NCBI GenBank assembly: GCA_951801955.1
Contig: CATOOV010000004.1
Location: 29,673 to 93,672, forward strand
DNA: 64,000 nucleotides
Direction of reading: 5' to 3'
Source of the DNA: an uncultured Lachnospiraceae bacterium
GTDB lineage: Bacteria; Bacillota; Clostridia; Lachnospirales; Lachnospiraceae
Under the pieces are notes generated by a model. That model was not told where the DNA came from. It worked only from the letters and a program-made list of their open reading frames with translations, and made no database searches. Below are positions 1 through 8,228 of the stretch, piece by piece (within the stretch, counting starts at the first letter, position 1; the number at the start of each line of letters is the position of its first letter). The translations under genes were made by a program, and so were the position numbers.

Positions 1-2334
1 GACCGTCCTGCCTGATTTTACATAAGTCAGATGGTTTTGTGAATAGATTTCCTGGTCAGCAGCAAAACTATCGTGATATGCAAGACTGGTATTTACATCA
101 TCCCTGTCAATATCAATGGTGATATCGTCTGGAGAATATTGGATTTTATAAGGTATAATCTCACGTTGTGGAAGTTCCTTTGAACTTAGGTTCATGGCAC
201 GGCTGAGCAAGGCGCCAACTCCTTTGTCCCTTGCCAGGCTGTAATAGTAGGTGAGATTCAGCCCAATTACAACGATATCGTCATTTTTTACAGTTCCATA
301 AAAAGGCAGATCCCAGTCCACATCATCCACAGTTCCCCAAACCTGATCCAGACCATCTACATAAACCGTTTCCCATTCCCGATACCCGTCTGGAAATAAA
401 TCTGTGTCCAGCACGCCATCTATAGTATTTAAGTTCGGAAAACCCTGGGAAAAAGAGACTGCATTACAGATAACGCCAAGAAAACTCTGGTTCTGGCTGC
501 CCCTGTCATCTGGTATCCCATCTGCCGCTATCACAATATGGACACCAGCCTCACTTAAATCTGTAATTAACTTCTCTGCTTTGGTTTTATCATCATAGGT
601 AAATCCTGCAAGGTAAATCAGGTCATACTGATACAATTCCTCAAACTCAAAATCATTTAAATTCGTTGTATCTGTCTCCTCAACGATGGGAAACTGGCGG
701 GAAATTGCCGGAGCCGCTGTGCCAATCCCTAAAGCACGGTATTTTGACACAGTCCCCCAATTTCCATCTACATCTAATTTATAGAAACGATAACCTTCAT
801 TGTAATCCACAAGCCGATAACCTACCTTGGAGGCGGCATCATCCATCATTTCCACAGGCGATTCCATTAAATCTTCCACAACCTTTAAACGAATTACCAC
901 GGTATCATTCCCCATTTCCAGGCACCGGTCAAACAGATACAGGTAATTTCCCTCTTCCAAAGAACGGTCAATCTGCTTAAAATTTGTTGCCGTTGTACAT
1001 GACTGCCATGCCGCGCCGTAAGTTGTGGCAACAGGTTCTTGGTACCCAGTAATCAGATATGCGCTCATTGCATCCAGGGCGCTCTCGTCCACCAAGGCAA
1101 GACGCTGCTGTGTCATCTCCTTTGCCTTTCCAATCAGCGTCCAGTCCGAATAAGCTGCCATTATCTCCTCTGGCGTCTTTCCCGATTGATTTCCCAAAAC
1201 CAAAGGCAGGGACGGCAGCGCATCCAAAAGCAGCAATACTGCAAAAAACACAACCCAGCCTCTCTTTAAAGTGTTCCAAATTAGAAAACTAAACAAAATC
1301 ATGCACAAAGCAATGGATATAAAACGAAGCATCCACAAAAACTGTCCGCCTGGCAGCTTTTCTAAGAGAAGGTACAGTGTATTAGACGTACAGAATAAAA
1401 TAATGATTCCAGTCCAAAAACCTGGCATAGATTTTTTCTTACTTAATAAGACGCCGAATACTGCCAGCAAGAATGCCGCCAATCCAAAATAAAAATCTGC
1501 GCATCCGTTTAAAATCCGTGAGAATGGATTGATGGACAAGAACATACTCTGGAAAAATCCTGCCATAATTTCAGAACTGTCTGTAGAAGTAATGCCTCCA
1601 ATCAAAGAGGGGACCAGCCAGACACCAATCAGCATATATCCCAAAACCAATGCAAACAAGGCATGCAATCCCCTATGCCACTCCCTGTATACCACAGAAT
1701 CAATCAGGAAATACACCAAAAAAGCAATCAAAATCATTCCTGCATACCCAGAATGGCACAGGGCTGTCAAAGCAAAACACAGAGAAATCTTTGGCAGTGT
1801 ATACCAATGCTGTTCCTGCAGATAGTCATAGACCCAATACATTAACAAAGGCAGGATTACCACACAAATCGAGCGGGGCAAATTGCCCTCGTGAAACAGT
1901 GCAGTCAGGTTATTGGGCATAAAAAACCACAGGGACCCCAAAAAAGCCCCAAAATATGGGCGTTTGACTTTAAAACCAACAAAAAGCCATACCATTCCCC
2001 CTACAAAACAGATAAACATCACATAGACAAGAAAACCGCCCATGGGATTGCCACCCCCAAAAAATTGACATGCCGCTAAAATATACACTGGCAGAGGCGC
2101 CCAATAACGCAGCATTTCCACACCGTTATACCAAAGCGGGTCAAAAATCGGCCAAAAATCCCCATCGCAGACAGCCTGGTAGAGCACATCTCCTTTATAA
2201 AGATGGCACAGCGTATCAACCCCGCTTGGATAAATTCCGCTGTTTGCCACAAGCCTTGCCACTCCATATGCCATAAATGCATAAAGAATGGGCATTATGA
2301 AAATCAAATAGTATGATTTTTTGCTGTCTTTCAA
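1..2334 (-). CDS. PTPS-related (GT-C-like) polytopic membrane protein, 3' end beyond window
   Basis: An uninterrupted frame of 778 codons runs from a TTG start at 2334 off the left edge; AGGAGG lies 8 bases before the TTG. The N-terminal 400 residues or so are strongly hydrophobic (about ten membrane segments). The first extracytoplasmic loop has G-V-D-T-L-C-H followed by a GDFWP..DPLWYNG stretch, the acidic/His pattern of the PTPS-related (PF10131-type) and GT-C glycosyltransferase-like membrane proteins. A soluble, presumably extracellular region follows and is cut by the window. It lies 75 bp downstream of, and on the same strand as, the gene for a surface protein with a sorting tail, so both are probably one operon. 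Family membership and context point to the exosortase-G neighbourhood; glycosyl transfer is inference. The C-terminus is not visible. Confidence 0.85.
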   Translation of the reverse strand, partial: MKDSKKSYYLIFIMPILYAFMAYGVARLVANSGIYPSGVDTLCHLYKGDVLYQAVCDGDFWPIFDPLWYNGVEMLRYWAPLPVYILAACQFFGGGNPMGGFLVYVMFICFVGGMVWLFVGFKVKRPYFGAFLGSLWFFMPNNLTALFHEGNLPRSICVVILPLLMYWVYDYLQEQHWYTLPKISLCFALTALCHSGYAGMILIAFLVYFLIDSVVYREWHRGLHALFALVLGYMLIGVWLVPSLIGGITSTDSSEIMAGFFQSMFLSINPFSRILNGCADFYFGLAAFLLAVFGVLLSKKKSMPGFWTGIIILFCTSNTLYLLLEKLPGGQFLWMLRFISIALCMILFSFLIWNTLKRGWVVFFAVLLLLDALPSLPLVLGNQSGKTPEEIMAAYSDWTLIGKAKEMTQQRLALVDESALDAMSAYLITGYQEPVATTYGAAWQSCTTATNFKQIDRSLEEGNYLYLFDRCLEMGNDTVVIRLKVVEDLMESPVEMMDDAASKVGYRLVDYNEGYRFYKLDVDGNWGTVSKYRALGIGTAAPAISRQFPIVEETDTTNLNDFEFEELYQYDLIYLAGFTYDDKTKAEKLITDLSEAGVHIVIAADGIPDDRGSQNQSFLGVICNAVSFSQGFPNLNTIDGVLDTDLFPDGYREWETVYVDGLDQVWGTVDDVDWDLPFYGTVKNDDIVVIGLNLTYYYSLARDKGVGALLSRAMNLSSKELPQREIIPYKIQYSPDDITIDIDRDDVNTSLAYHDSFAADQEIYSQNHLTYVKSGRTV

Positions 2335-2409
2335 TGCCCACTCCTCCTATTATTTTCCGTTTTAATAATATATTTGCCAGAAATATCCGCCGTATGTGGA
2401 CAACTTTTT

Positions 2410-4731
2410 CTATTTTGCAGCCCCAAACAATATTTCATGCAGATTTTTTTTCTTATACCATAATACGGCGCCTGCTGAAACAATGCTGAGTACCACACCG
2501 GCAACTGGTCCTGTGGAAGTACCTGCTGTATAAATCCATTGCTGGCCAATCCTTCCATATTGTGCTGCAATCTCCTTTAAATCTGTCTCATCCACACCGA
2601 GTTTTTTTGCGATCATTGGAAGTTCCAGATAATACTCCATCTCATCCTTTCCATCTTTGCCAATGGTCATAATCATCTTTCCATACATTTGGTCCATATC
2701 ATTCAGGTCATTGACATTTGCAGAGGTACCCCAAGCATCCGTGGAAGCAATATAAAACTCATAGGTACCATCCGCAAAACCGCTAAGCTGGGGATTCCAG
2801 TTAATTGTTCCATCCCCATCCACCGTCACATACCTGGGATAAAACGCCATCTTATAATCATAGCTGCCATTCTGCAAATTCTCTGCGGACTGATTAAAGG
2901 CAATGGTAACAGCAGAGGTAAATTCACCGCCTGCCTCCTGCAAATGCTGAGGCATCGTGGTAACTACATGACCATACAATTTATCACCGCTTGAATACAG
3001 CGCTCCTTTTGCATCCACTTGTGATTCCTGGGAACCCGGCGTCGCATATTGGATTGTGGAATGTCCATAATCTTCCCAATCCTCATATGCCCCATCATAC
3101 ACAATTCCATCAAATAGATTTTCCAGATTATTTCCGCTGTCCGGCTTTAAATTTACAATATCACTGACAATCGCATCCCCTAAATAAAAACCAAAAGAAA
3201 GGCTTTCCTTATATTTTGGCAATTGGTCTTTTGGAATTGCAATCTCCCATTCGCTGCCCACATAGGAAACTTGGGCGCCGTTTACACCGCTGACAGCAGG
3301 CGCTGTGGACAACTGGATATCTGTCTCATAACCCAAATCAGAAACAATCGCAAATTTTCCATTGGAATGGGAGCCAGCGCCAGAGGCGTTGCTTCCCTCT
3401 CCATCTTTCATATAGATATAAAACCAATCTCCATCATACACTGCCGCTGCAAGCGAAAGACATCCTGGATGTTGGTCGTTTGGACAGGATACGTCCGCCT
3501 TTCCCACGGCTGCCCAGTCAGAATAATCTCCGTCAATGGTAATACTGGTATATACGGCAGGTACATCAATTGCAATATCCACACCATTAATTTGTTCAAT
3601 TTCCCCAGAATTTATTGATACATCCCCAAAAGAAAGCGTAAAATCCAAGCTGTGGAAAAAGCTTGCCGGCACGGAAAACTCAACGGTATATGGTCCTGCA
3701 TTATTCCCATTTGCACTGTTTGTCACTGCCGCTGCGCCTCCAGGGACATCCCCCCAAAACGCATTTTTCACAACCGCACCGCCGCTGCCGGCACTGACAC
3801 AAAGGGACTGATCTTCTCCTGTAATACCATCAGAAAAAGCAAAACGAATACTTGTGCCGTTCCCGGCAAAGGTATAATCCCACTCTGTTCCTGCGCTTCC
3901 TGTATAACAGAAATACAGTGTATTCCCATCCTGGGAAAATGCCGCTTTCCACGATTCTACATTGGCGACATTGGAACTGCGTGCTGTAACCTCTTCCCAG
4001 TCAGATAAATCACCGTCAATCACAATATTGCCATTCACTGTTGGCAGGTTATGTAAAGAAAATAGTTGAGGAATATCTTGTATCACTTCTTCTGTATCTT
4101 TTTCTCCATTTTTTTCTTCTGTACCTTTCCCAGTGTCCTGTTCCTTCCCTGTTCCTTCTTCTGTACTTTTCCCAGCGTCCTGTTCTTTCCCGGGTCCTTC
4201 TTCTGTACCTTTCCCAGTGTCTTGTTCCTTCCCTGTTCCTTCTTCTGTACCTTTCCCAGTGTCCTGTTCTTTCCCGGGTCCTTCTTCTGTATCTTTCCCA
4301 GTGTCTTGTTCTTTCCCAGGTTCTTCTGCGCCTTCCTCCGTACCCTTTTCCTCTCCTGGTCTCTTTCCAGATTCTTCTGTCCCTGGATGGGTTTCTGGTT
4401 CCGTATCTATTTTGTCTTGTGAAGGATTTTTTCCTTCTGGATTCCCTTCTTGATTTCCTTCTGCTTCTAAATCCTCCCTCGGGGGTTGATTATCTCCGTC
4501 TGAAGGAGCCTGTGGTTGTGTCTCCCCTACTTCAGCAGGAGCGGGCGTTTCCTCCTGTACTTTCGGTTCCTGTGGTATTTGTTCCTCTCCGGCAGAAATC
4601 GGCGTCTCCCCCTCTGCTTCCACCTGCCTGCCATTATCAGCTTCTTCTGCCAAGACAGGCATCCCCGCCAACAACAGTGACATTGACACCAATCCGGCAA
4701 TACTTCCTCTGAATATCCTTTTTACTTTCAT
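2410..4731 (-). CDS. Secreted surface protein with CBM9-like repeats and Firmicu-CTERM-like sorting tail
   Basis: The start at 4731 (MKVKRIFRG) is chosen because AAGGAGG precedes it; an upstream in-frame ATG at 4758 has no such site. About 773 residues. Residues 1-28 are a signal peptide ending near VLAEE. A Pro/Glu-rich spacer follows, including about five 14-residue tandem units of the type EEGTGKEQDTGKGT. Three segments begin with a DG..xDW motif (IDGDLSDW, IDGDYSDW, YDGAYEDW), as in CBM9-like domains. The C-terminus is TSTGP, then a hydrophobic helix, then YKKKN and a short tail. That layout fits the Firmicu-CTERM signal proposed as the substrate of exosortase XrtG (family knowledge from memory). 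Likely a cell-surface carbohydrate- or glycan-interacting protein. No LPXTG motif is present. Confidence 0.85.
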   Translation of the reverse strand: MKVKRIFRGSIAGLVSMSLLLAGMPVLAEEADNGRQVEAEGETPISAGEEQIPQEPKVQEETPAPAEVGETQPQAPSDGDNQPPREDLEAEGNQEGNPEGKNPSQDKIDTEPETHPGTEESGKRPGEEKGTEEGAEEPGKEQDTGKDTEEGPGKEQDTGKGTEEGTGKEQDTGKGTEEGPGKEQDAGKSTEEGTGKEQDTGKGTEEKNGEKDTEEVIQDIPQLFSLHNLPTVNGNIVIDGDLSDWEEVTARSSNVANVESWKAAFSQDGNTLYFCYTGSAGTEWDYTFAGNGTSIRFAFSDGITGEDQSLCVSAGSGGAVVKNAFWGDVPGGAAAVTNSANGNNAGPYTVEFSVPASFFHSLDFTLSFGDVSINSGEIEQINGVDIAIDVPAVYTSITIDGDYSDWAAVGKADVSCPNDQHPGCLSLAAAVYDGDWFYIYMKDGEGSNASGAGSHSNGKFAIVSDLGYETDIQLSTAPAVSGVNGAQVSYVGSEWEIAIPKDQLPKYKESLSFGFYLGDAIVSDIVNLKPDSGNNLENLFDGIVYDGAYEDWEDYGHSTIQYATPGSQESQVDAKGALYSSGDKLYGHVVTTMPQHLQEAGGEFTSAVTIAFNQSAENLQNGSYDYKMAFYPRYVTVDGDGTINWNPQLSGFADGTYEFYIASTDAWGTSANVNDLNDMDQMYGKMIMTIGKDGKDEMEYYLELPMIAKKLGVDETDLKEIAAQYGRIGQQWIYTAGTSTGPVAGVVLSIVSAGAVLWYKKKNLHEILFGAAK
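4115..4330 (-). repeat. 42-bp in-frame tandem repeat in the surface-protein gene
   Basis: About five consecutive 42-base units encode 14-residue variants of EEGxGKEQDTGKGT. Units differ mainly by Pro/Thr and Gly/Asp swaps. The near identity at DNA level makes unit gain or loss by slippage likely, which would change spacer length between the signal peptide and the CBM9-like part. Confidence 0.85.
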
Positions 4732-4753
4732 AAAATCCTCCTTAAAAATTGAG

Positions 4754-4895
4754 AACAAAAGGGCGTTTCACGCACTCACGCGAAAAACTTCTTTTGCTAA
4801 CGCATCTTTTGTTCCGCGCCGCGCACAGTTGCGCAGTAATCGTTCCACCTTGTGCGCGTGCGCACTCTGCCCGAAGGGCTTTTCTCTTATTAGGA
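4754..4895 (-). repeat. Dispersed intergenic hairpin repeat (GAACAAAAG family), copy 1
   Basis: The block begins with GAACAAAAG and carries its inverted copy CTTTTGTTC about 60 bases on, followed by a GC-rich run with GCGCGTGCGCAC. Read on the minus strand it matches 59825-59940 closely (GGCGCGGAACAAAAG, GCGTTAGCAAAA). It fills the first half of the gap between the PTPS-like gene and the surface-protein gene. No coding capacity is apparent. Confidence 0.7.
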
Positions 4896-4990
4896 AATTT
4901 GGAGGAATTTTCTATAAGAGAATGAATAGGTAATTGCGGAACTCAGTAATTTTATAAATTACATAATTTAGTAGTTTTGCAATTGCTTTT
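4896..4990. repeat. Two nested tip-only remnants of dispersed inverted-repeat elements
   Basis: TCTCTTATTAGGA pairs with TTTTCTATAAGAGA at 4896-4925, resembling the ends of the element at 51959-52288. Directly after, GTAATTGCGGAACT (4930) pairs with AGTTTTGCAATTGC (to 4986), which resembles the ends of the 42614-42967 element. Both look like deletion derivatives that kept only their termini. Confidence 0.6.
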
Positions 4991-5030
4991 AAGAACAAAG
5001 CGTAGCACAGTTTTAACTCCTTGTTCATTT

Positions 5031-5384
5031 TTAAAATGTCTCTTCTACAATCGCATAAGTGCGTAAAGGCGTCTCACGAATCTCAAAACGCGCAAACCTC
5101 CATTGTTTTTTCCCTAACGCTTCCTTCACCTTTAAATAAAACACTTCGCCCAAATGCTCAATCCTTGTATCCCCTTCAAATTCTGGGAATTCATTCAAAT
5201 ACTGATATTGATAAGGACCAAACACCTCTTCCAAAATGGAATCCATACTGGCAAACTCCATAAAATCCTCTGAGATATGCCTCGCCACAATTTCAATCTC
5301 AATCAAGTGGTGGTGTTTGTTTTCAATCCTGCCGTCAAAACTGTGCTGCATACATAAACGATATTTTAAACGATGGTACTTCAT
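5031..5384 (-). CDS. 6-pyruvoyl-tetrahydropterin synthase-related small protein
   Basis: 117 residues from ATG 5384, which follows AGGGAAGG; the ATG at 5402 lacks a site. The sequence has the T-fold pattern of QueD/PTPS enzymes: an N-terminal His (MQHSFDG), then a His cluster in a beta strand (KHHHLIEIEIVARH), then GPYQYQYLNEFPEF and IEHLGEVFYLKVKEAL, where PTPS enzymes keep a tightly spaced Glu. The usual HGH zinc motif is changed to HHH. Small PTPS-like proteins of this kind are known beside XrtG-type exosortases in Firmicutes (the TIGR03112 group as I remember it); their substrate is unknown. Same strand as the two genes downstream but separated by about 300 bp of repeats, so co-transcription is uncertain. 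Confidence 0.8.
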   Translation of the reverse strand: MKYHRLKYRLCMQHSFDGRIENKHHHLIEIEIVARHISEDFMEFASMDSILEEVFGPYQYQYLNEFPEFEGDTRIEHLGEVFYLKVKEALGKKQWRFARFEIRETPLRTYAIVEETF

Positions 5385-5579
5385 CTGACCTTCCCTGCCC
5401 ATCTCTAAATTCTAAATTTCACACGTCATCGCCGTATTTATCATGGCATATGTGTTATTTTACAGCTTTTACAAACCTGCTTGCGAGAACAAGCCTTGAA
5501 TATCGAACTTATTATAACACACACACACAAACACTTTCAATCCTAAGATACTGGAAGTTTTGATGGATAAAAGAGGTCA

Positions 5580-5615
5580 AATTAAAAACAGGCGTAGCTA
5601 TTTTAGCTACACCTG
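5580..5615 (-). terminator. Rho-independent terminator of rpsF-ssb-rpsR
   Basis: On the minus strand, CAGGTGTAGCT and AGCTACGCCTG form an 11-bp stem (one G-T pair) around a 5-base loop, followed by GTTTTTA. It lies 15 bases beyond the rpsR stop. Confidence 0.85.
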
Positions 5616-5627
5616 CTTCCCTTTGAT

Positions 5628-5891
5628 TTAGTCTGTAACATACGGCATTAAAGCCACATGTCTTGCTCTCTTGATGGCAACTGTCAATGCCCTCTGATGC
5701 TTTGCACAGTTACCAGTAATTCTTCTGGGAAGGATCTTGCCTCTCTCAGAGATATATCTCTTCAATTTATTGGTATCTTTATAATCAATGACATTATCTT
5801 TTCCGCAGAATACGCATACTTTCTTTCTTCTGCGAACGCCGCCTCTTCTCTTCATTGGAGAATCGCCTTTTTCGGATTTATTGTAAGCCAT
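5628..5891 (-). CDS. rpsR: 30S ribosomal protein bS18
   Basis: 87 residues. Small-subunit ribosomal protein that pairs with bS6 on the platform of the 30S subunit. The core [15 protein letters not shown], the [15 protein letters not shown] segment and the C-terminal [14 protein letters not shown] are classic for bS18. The two cysteines of CxFC are kept, suggesting a C+ (zinc-type) form. Third gene of rpsF-ssb-rpsR, 17 bp after ssb, and followed by a strong terminator. Confidence 0.98.
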   Translation of the reverse strand: MAYNKSEKGDSPMKRRGGVRRRKKVCVFCGKDNVIDYKDTNKLKRYISERGKILPRRITGNCAKHQRALTVAIKRARHVALMPYVTD

Positions 5892-5908
5892 TTTCTTTAC
5901 CTCCTGTT

Positions 5909-6349
5909 CTAATTAAAGGGTAATTCCTCGTCAATACCATCAGGAATATTCATAAACCCATCCCCTGCCGCTGCACTGGGCTCCGGTCTTGCCGCAGGCT
6001 GATATGCGCCTGACTGGTCGCTTGCAGCCTTGCTCTCTGCAAATTCCTGTTCCTCCACAACCACATCGGTAGTGTATACTTTACGACCTTCCTGGTTGGT
6101 ATAACTTCCAGTCTGAATTCTTCCTGTTACCACCAGTTTCGTTCCCTTATGGAAATATTTCTCCGCAAACTCGCCGCTTTTTCCAAATGCCACACAATTG
6201 ATAAAATCTGCGGTCTGCTGGTCTCCATCACGTTTAAATCTTCTATCTACTGCCAGAGTATATCTTGCAACTGCTGTAGCCTGCTCACCCTGTGAATAGC
6301 GAACTTCAGGATCTCTGGTTAATCTACCCATTAGTATGACTTTATTCAT
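5909..6349 (-). CDS. ssb: Single-stranded DNA-binding protein
   Basis: 146 residues. Binds ssDNA in replication, repair and recombination and recruits partners by its C-terminal tip. The OB fold spans about residues 1-105 ([18 protein letters not shown], then [18 protein letters not shown], then [22 protein letters not shown]). A low-complexity Ala/Pro linker follows, then the acidic tip DEELPFN. The tip ends LPFN rather than the usual -PF. It sits between rpsF and rpsR with gaps of 17 bp, the order standard in Firmicutes. Confidence 0.98.
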   Translation of the reverse strand: MNKVILMGRLTRDPEVRYSQGEQATAVARYTLAVDRRFKRDGDQQTADFINCVAFGKSGEFAEKYFHKGTKLVVTGRIQTGSYTNQEGRKVYTTDVVVEEQEFAESKAASDQSGAYQPAARPEPSAAAGDGFMNIPDGIDEELPFN

Positions 6350-6366
6350 TTAATCTCCTCTTTCTT

Positions 6367-6657
6367 TTATGCCTCTTCCTGTCTAACGCATAAGAAACGG
6401 AGCACATTATCCAGAATGCGTACACGTTTTTCAACTTCTGCCGGACAATCTGCATCTGCATCGAATTTGATGAAATAATAAAAGCCTTCTCTCATTTTCT
6501 GAATCTCGTAAGCTAATCTTTTCTTACCCCATTCCTCAACTTCTGTTATGGTGCCGCCAAAACGTGTTATATATTCTTTGGCTTTTTCTACAACTTCGGC
6601 TCTAGCTTCATCCTCGATCTTCGCATTAACAACAAGTGCTAATTCATATTTGTTCAT
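6367..6657 (-). CDS. rpsF: 30S ribosomal protein bS6
   Basis: 96 residues. Small-subunit protein that binds bS18 and 16S rRNA. Typical features are MNKYELALVVNAKIEDEAR at the start, WGKKRLAYEIQKMREGFYYFIKF in the middle and VRILDNVLRFLCVR at the end. First gene of the operon. AAAGGAGG lies upstream of the ATG, and the leader from the promoter at 6736-6764 contains a short hairpin (CCTGCAAAGACAGG). A bS6:bS18 autoregulatory leader is known in other bacteria, but its conserved motif was not clearly recognised here. Confidence 0.98.
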   Translation of the reverse strand: MNKYELALVVNAKIEDEARAEVVEKAKEYITRFGGTITEVEEWGKKRLAYEIQKMREGFYYFIKFDADADCPAEVEKRVRILDNVLRFLCVRQEEA

Positions 6658-6735
6658 GCCTCGTACCTCCTTTTGGTCTTTTGGCCTCCTGTCTTTGCAG
6701 GAAGCAAGGATAAATTTAATATATCACGAGTTGGT

Positions 6736-6764
6736 ATTTTACCATAATTATTCAGTTTTGGCAA
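6736..6764 (-). promoter_or_regulatory. Promoter of rpsF-ssb-rpsR
   Basis: Minus-strand TTGCCA (6764-6759), 17-base spacer, TAAAAT (6741-6736). It overlaps the last codons of the upstream hydrolase gene and gives a leader of about 70 bases. Confidence 0.65.
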
Positions 6765-7788
6765 GGGTTTTGGACAAAAATATACGAATCGTATTATAAT
6801 ATGTAACAGGATCTTTATCCTGGGACTGTGCATGCCCCGCCTCCTCCACAATCAAAAGTTCCTTTTCACAGGCTGCCGCCTGGTACAGTTCTTTTGTCAT
6901 ATGGACAGAGATCATGGCATCCTCATCCCCATGAATAAAAAGCGTGGGCGTGCTGCTGTTTTCAACGGCATGAAGGGCAGAGGCATCTTTCAGGTTATAT
7001 CCACCGCGCAGTTTCAGAACTACACATGCAGAATCCACCAGTGGAAACGCCGGAAGCCCAAACCATTCTTTGACTTTTTCCCCAAACATGGAATATGCAT
7101 CTGTATAGGAACAATCGGAAATTACGGCACGTACATTGTCCGGCAATGTTTGCTCCCCGGAAGTCATCAACGCTGTTGCCGCCCCCATAGACTGCCCGTG
7201 AAGGACAATCTGTGCATCTTTATCTTTGGATATGATGTAATCAATCCATAGCATACAGTCAAAATGGTCCGTCCATCCCATCCCGATAAAATCCCCTTCG
7301 CTCTCTCCCTGGCACCGCAAATCCGGTACAACCACATGGCAGCCTTCTTTATGGTACCAATAGGCAAAGGGATACATCTCCTCTTTCCATCCTGTATATC
7401 CGTGGAGCAGAAGTACCCACTTATGGTTCTTTTCACCGGCAGGATCCGTGCTCTCCTGCCCCCCTGCCGGAAATTCTTGTGCAATCAATGTGTATCCCTC
7501 TGGTGTCTCTACCGAAATTTTCTGGTGTTCTGCCTTTTCCAGCCATTTATTTGTATTCTTCCATGCCGTCTGCCGATTCCCTTTAATATCGGAAGTCTGT
7601 ACCTGTGCCGCATAACTCTCCTCCGTAATCCGTTCAAATGCTTCTAACTTTTCCATAAACGATGGTACCAACGCCGCACTGACAAGGGTATTTACCAATA
7701 CAAAATATAGTACCAGCAGCACTGACAATACCACACCGAATGCAATTATGATTTTCTTCTTGTTTATCCTTCGCTTGCCTGTTCCCAT
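6748..7788 (-). CDS. Membrane-anchored alpha/beta hydrolase (serine hydrolase, S33-like)
   Basis: 346 residues. One N-terminal hydrophobic helix (about 12-40) anchors the enzyme with the catalytic domain outside. HGYTG (129-133) is the oxyanion loop, GQSMG (198-202, Ser200) the nucleophile elbow, Asp288 or Asp290 in HGDED the acid and His319 in GHAQS the base. This is the pattern of extracellular alpha/beta hydrolases of the BAAT/S33 type found widely in Firmicutes. Substrate unknown; esterase or acylase activity is a fair guess. Same strand as the rpsF operon but with its own position upstream; the 233 bp before its start contains only AT-rich sequence. Confidence 0.9.
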   Translation of the reverse strand: MGTGKRRINKKKIIIAFGVVLSVLLVLYFVLVNTLVSAALVPSFMEKLEAFERITEESYAAQVQTSDIKGNRQTAWKNTNKWLEKAEHQKISVETPEGYTLIAQEFPAGGQESTDPAGEKNHKWVLLLHGYTGWKEEMYPFAYWYHKEGCHVVVPDLRCQGESEGDFIGMGWTDHFDCMLWIDYIISKDKDAQIVLHGQSMGAATALMTSGEQTLPDNVRAVISDCSYTDAYSMFGEKVKEWFGLPAFPLVDSACVVLKLRGGYNLKDASALHAVENSSTPTLFIHGDEDAMISVHMTKELYQAAACEKELLIVEEAGHAQSQDKDPVTYYNTIRIFLSKTLAKTE

Positions 7789-8021
7789 GATTTCCCCTGT
7801 TTACAATAAAAGCTTCTTTATGAATATTTTTATGATAACATGATTCGAAAAAAATTTCATCTGGAAAAAAATGTTTCCCGATATTTCGAGCAAAAATGTC
7901 CATTATTGCAGCACTTGCACTAATCAGCATCTTTTTCCCAATAAGCATAAAATTAAGGAAAAAATGTGTAACCCTTTCCATTTTAAAGGATCTACACACT
8001 TTTCTATCCCAGACAAAATAC

Positions 8022-8213
8022 TTACTCCCCTGGCTTTTTAATCTCTTTTGTATTTTTTTCCACCAGTTTCCGTGCAATCATAATCTGGTGCCCGCATCCT
8101 TGGCATTTCAATCGGAAATCGGCGCCCACCCGGAGCACTTCCCATTCGCTGCTTCCGCAAGGGTGCTGCTTTTTTAAACGGACAATATCTCCTATTTCAT
8201 AAGGTATCGGCAT
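8022..8213 (-). CDS. DUF951 family small zinc-ribbon-like protein
   Basis: 63 residues. The body IGDIVRLKKQHPCGSSEWEV, then GADFRLKCQGCGHQIMIAR, is the DUF951 signature. The Cys of PCG and the CxxC of CQGC could bind a metal. In many Firmicutes a DUF951 gene lies near housekeeping GTPases; the function is unknown. It ends a two-gene run with the sirtuin: 15 bp separates it from that gene's stop, and both are minus-strand. ATG at 8213 follows GAAAAGAG. Confidence 0.9.
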   Translation of the reverse strand: MPIPYEIGDIVRLKKQHPCGSSEWEVLRVGADFRLKCQGCGHQIMIARKLVEKNTKEIKKPGE

Positions 8214-8228
8214 ACTCTTTTCTCCTTG

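Noticed and set aside
4041..4712. Open frames on the plus strand opposite the 42-bp repeats, rich in Phe, Leu, Ser and Pro
   Set aside because: They mirror the Glu/Lys/Gly repeat of the real minus-strand gene, have no ribosome site and share its period.
6658..6735. bS6:bS18 leader motif
   Set aside because: A hairpin is present but the conserved bulge sequence could not be identified, so no ncRNA is called.
7634..8077. 147-codon minus-strand frame between the hydrolase and DUF951 genes
   Set aside because: It overlaps the ends of two well-supported genes in another frame and shows no start site or family features.
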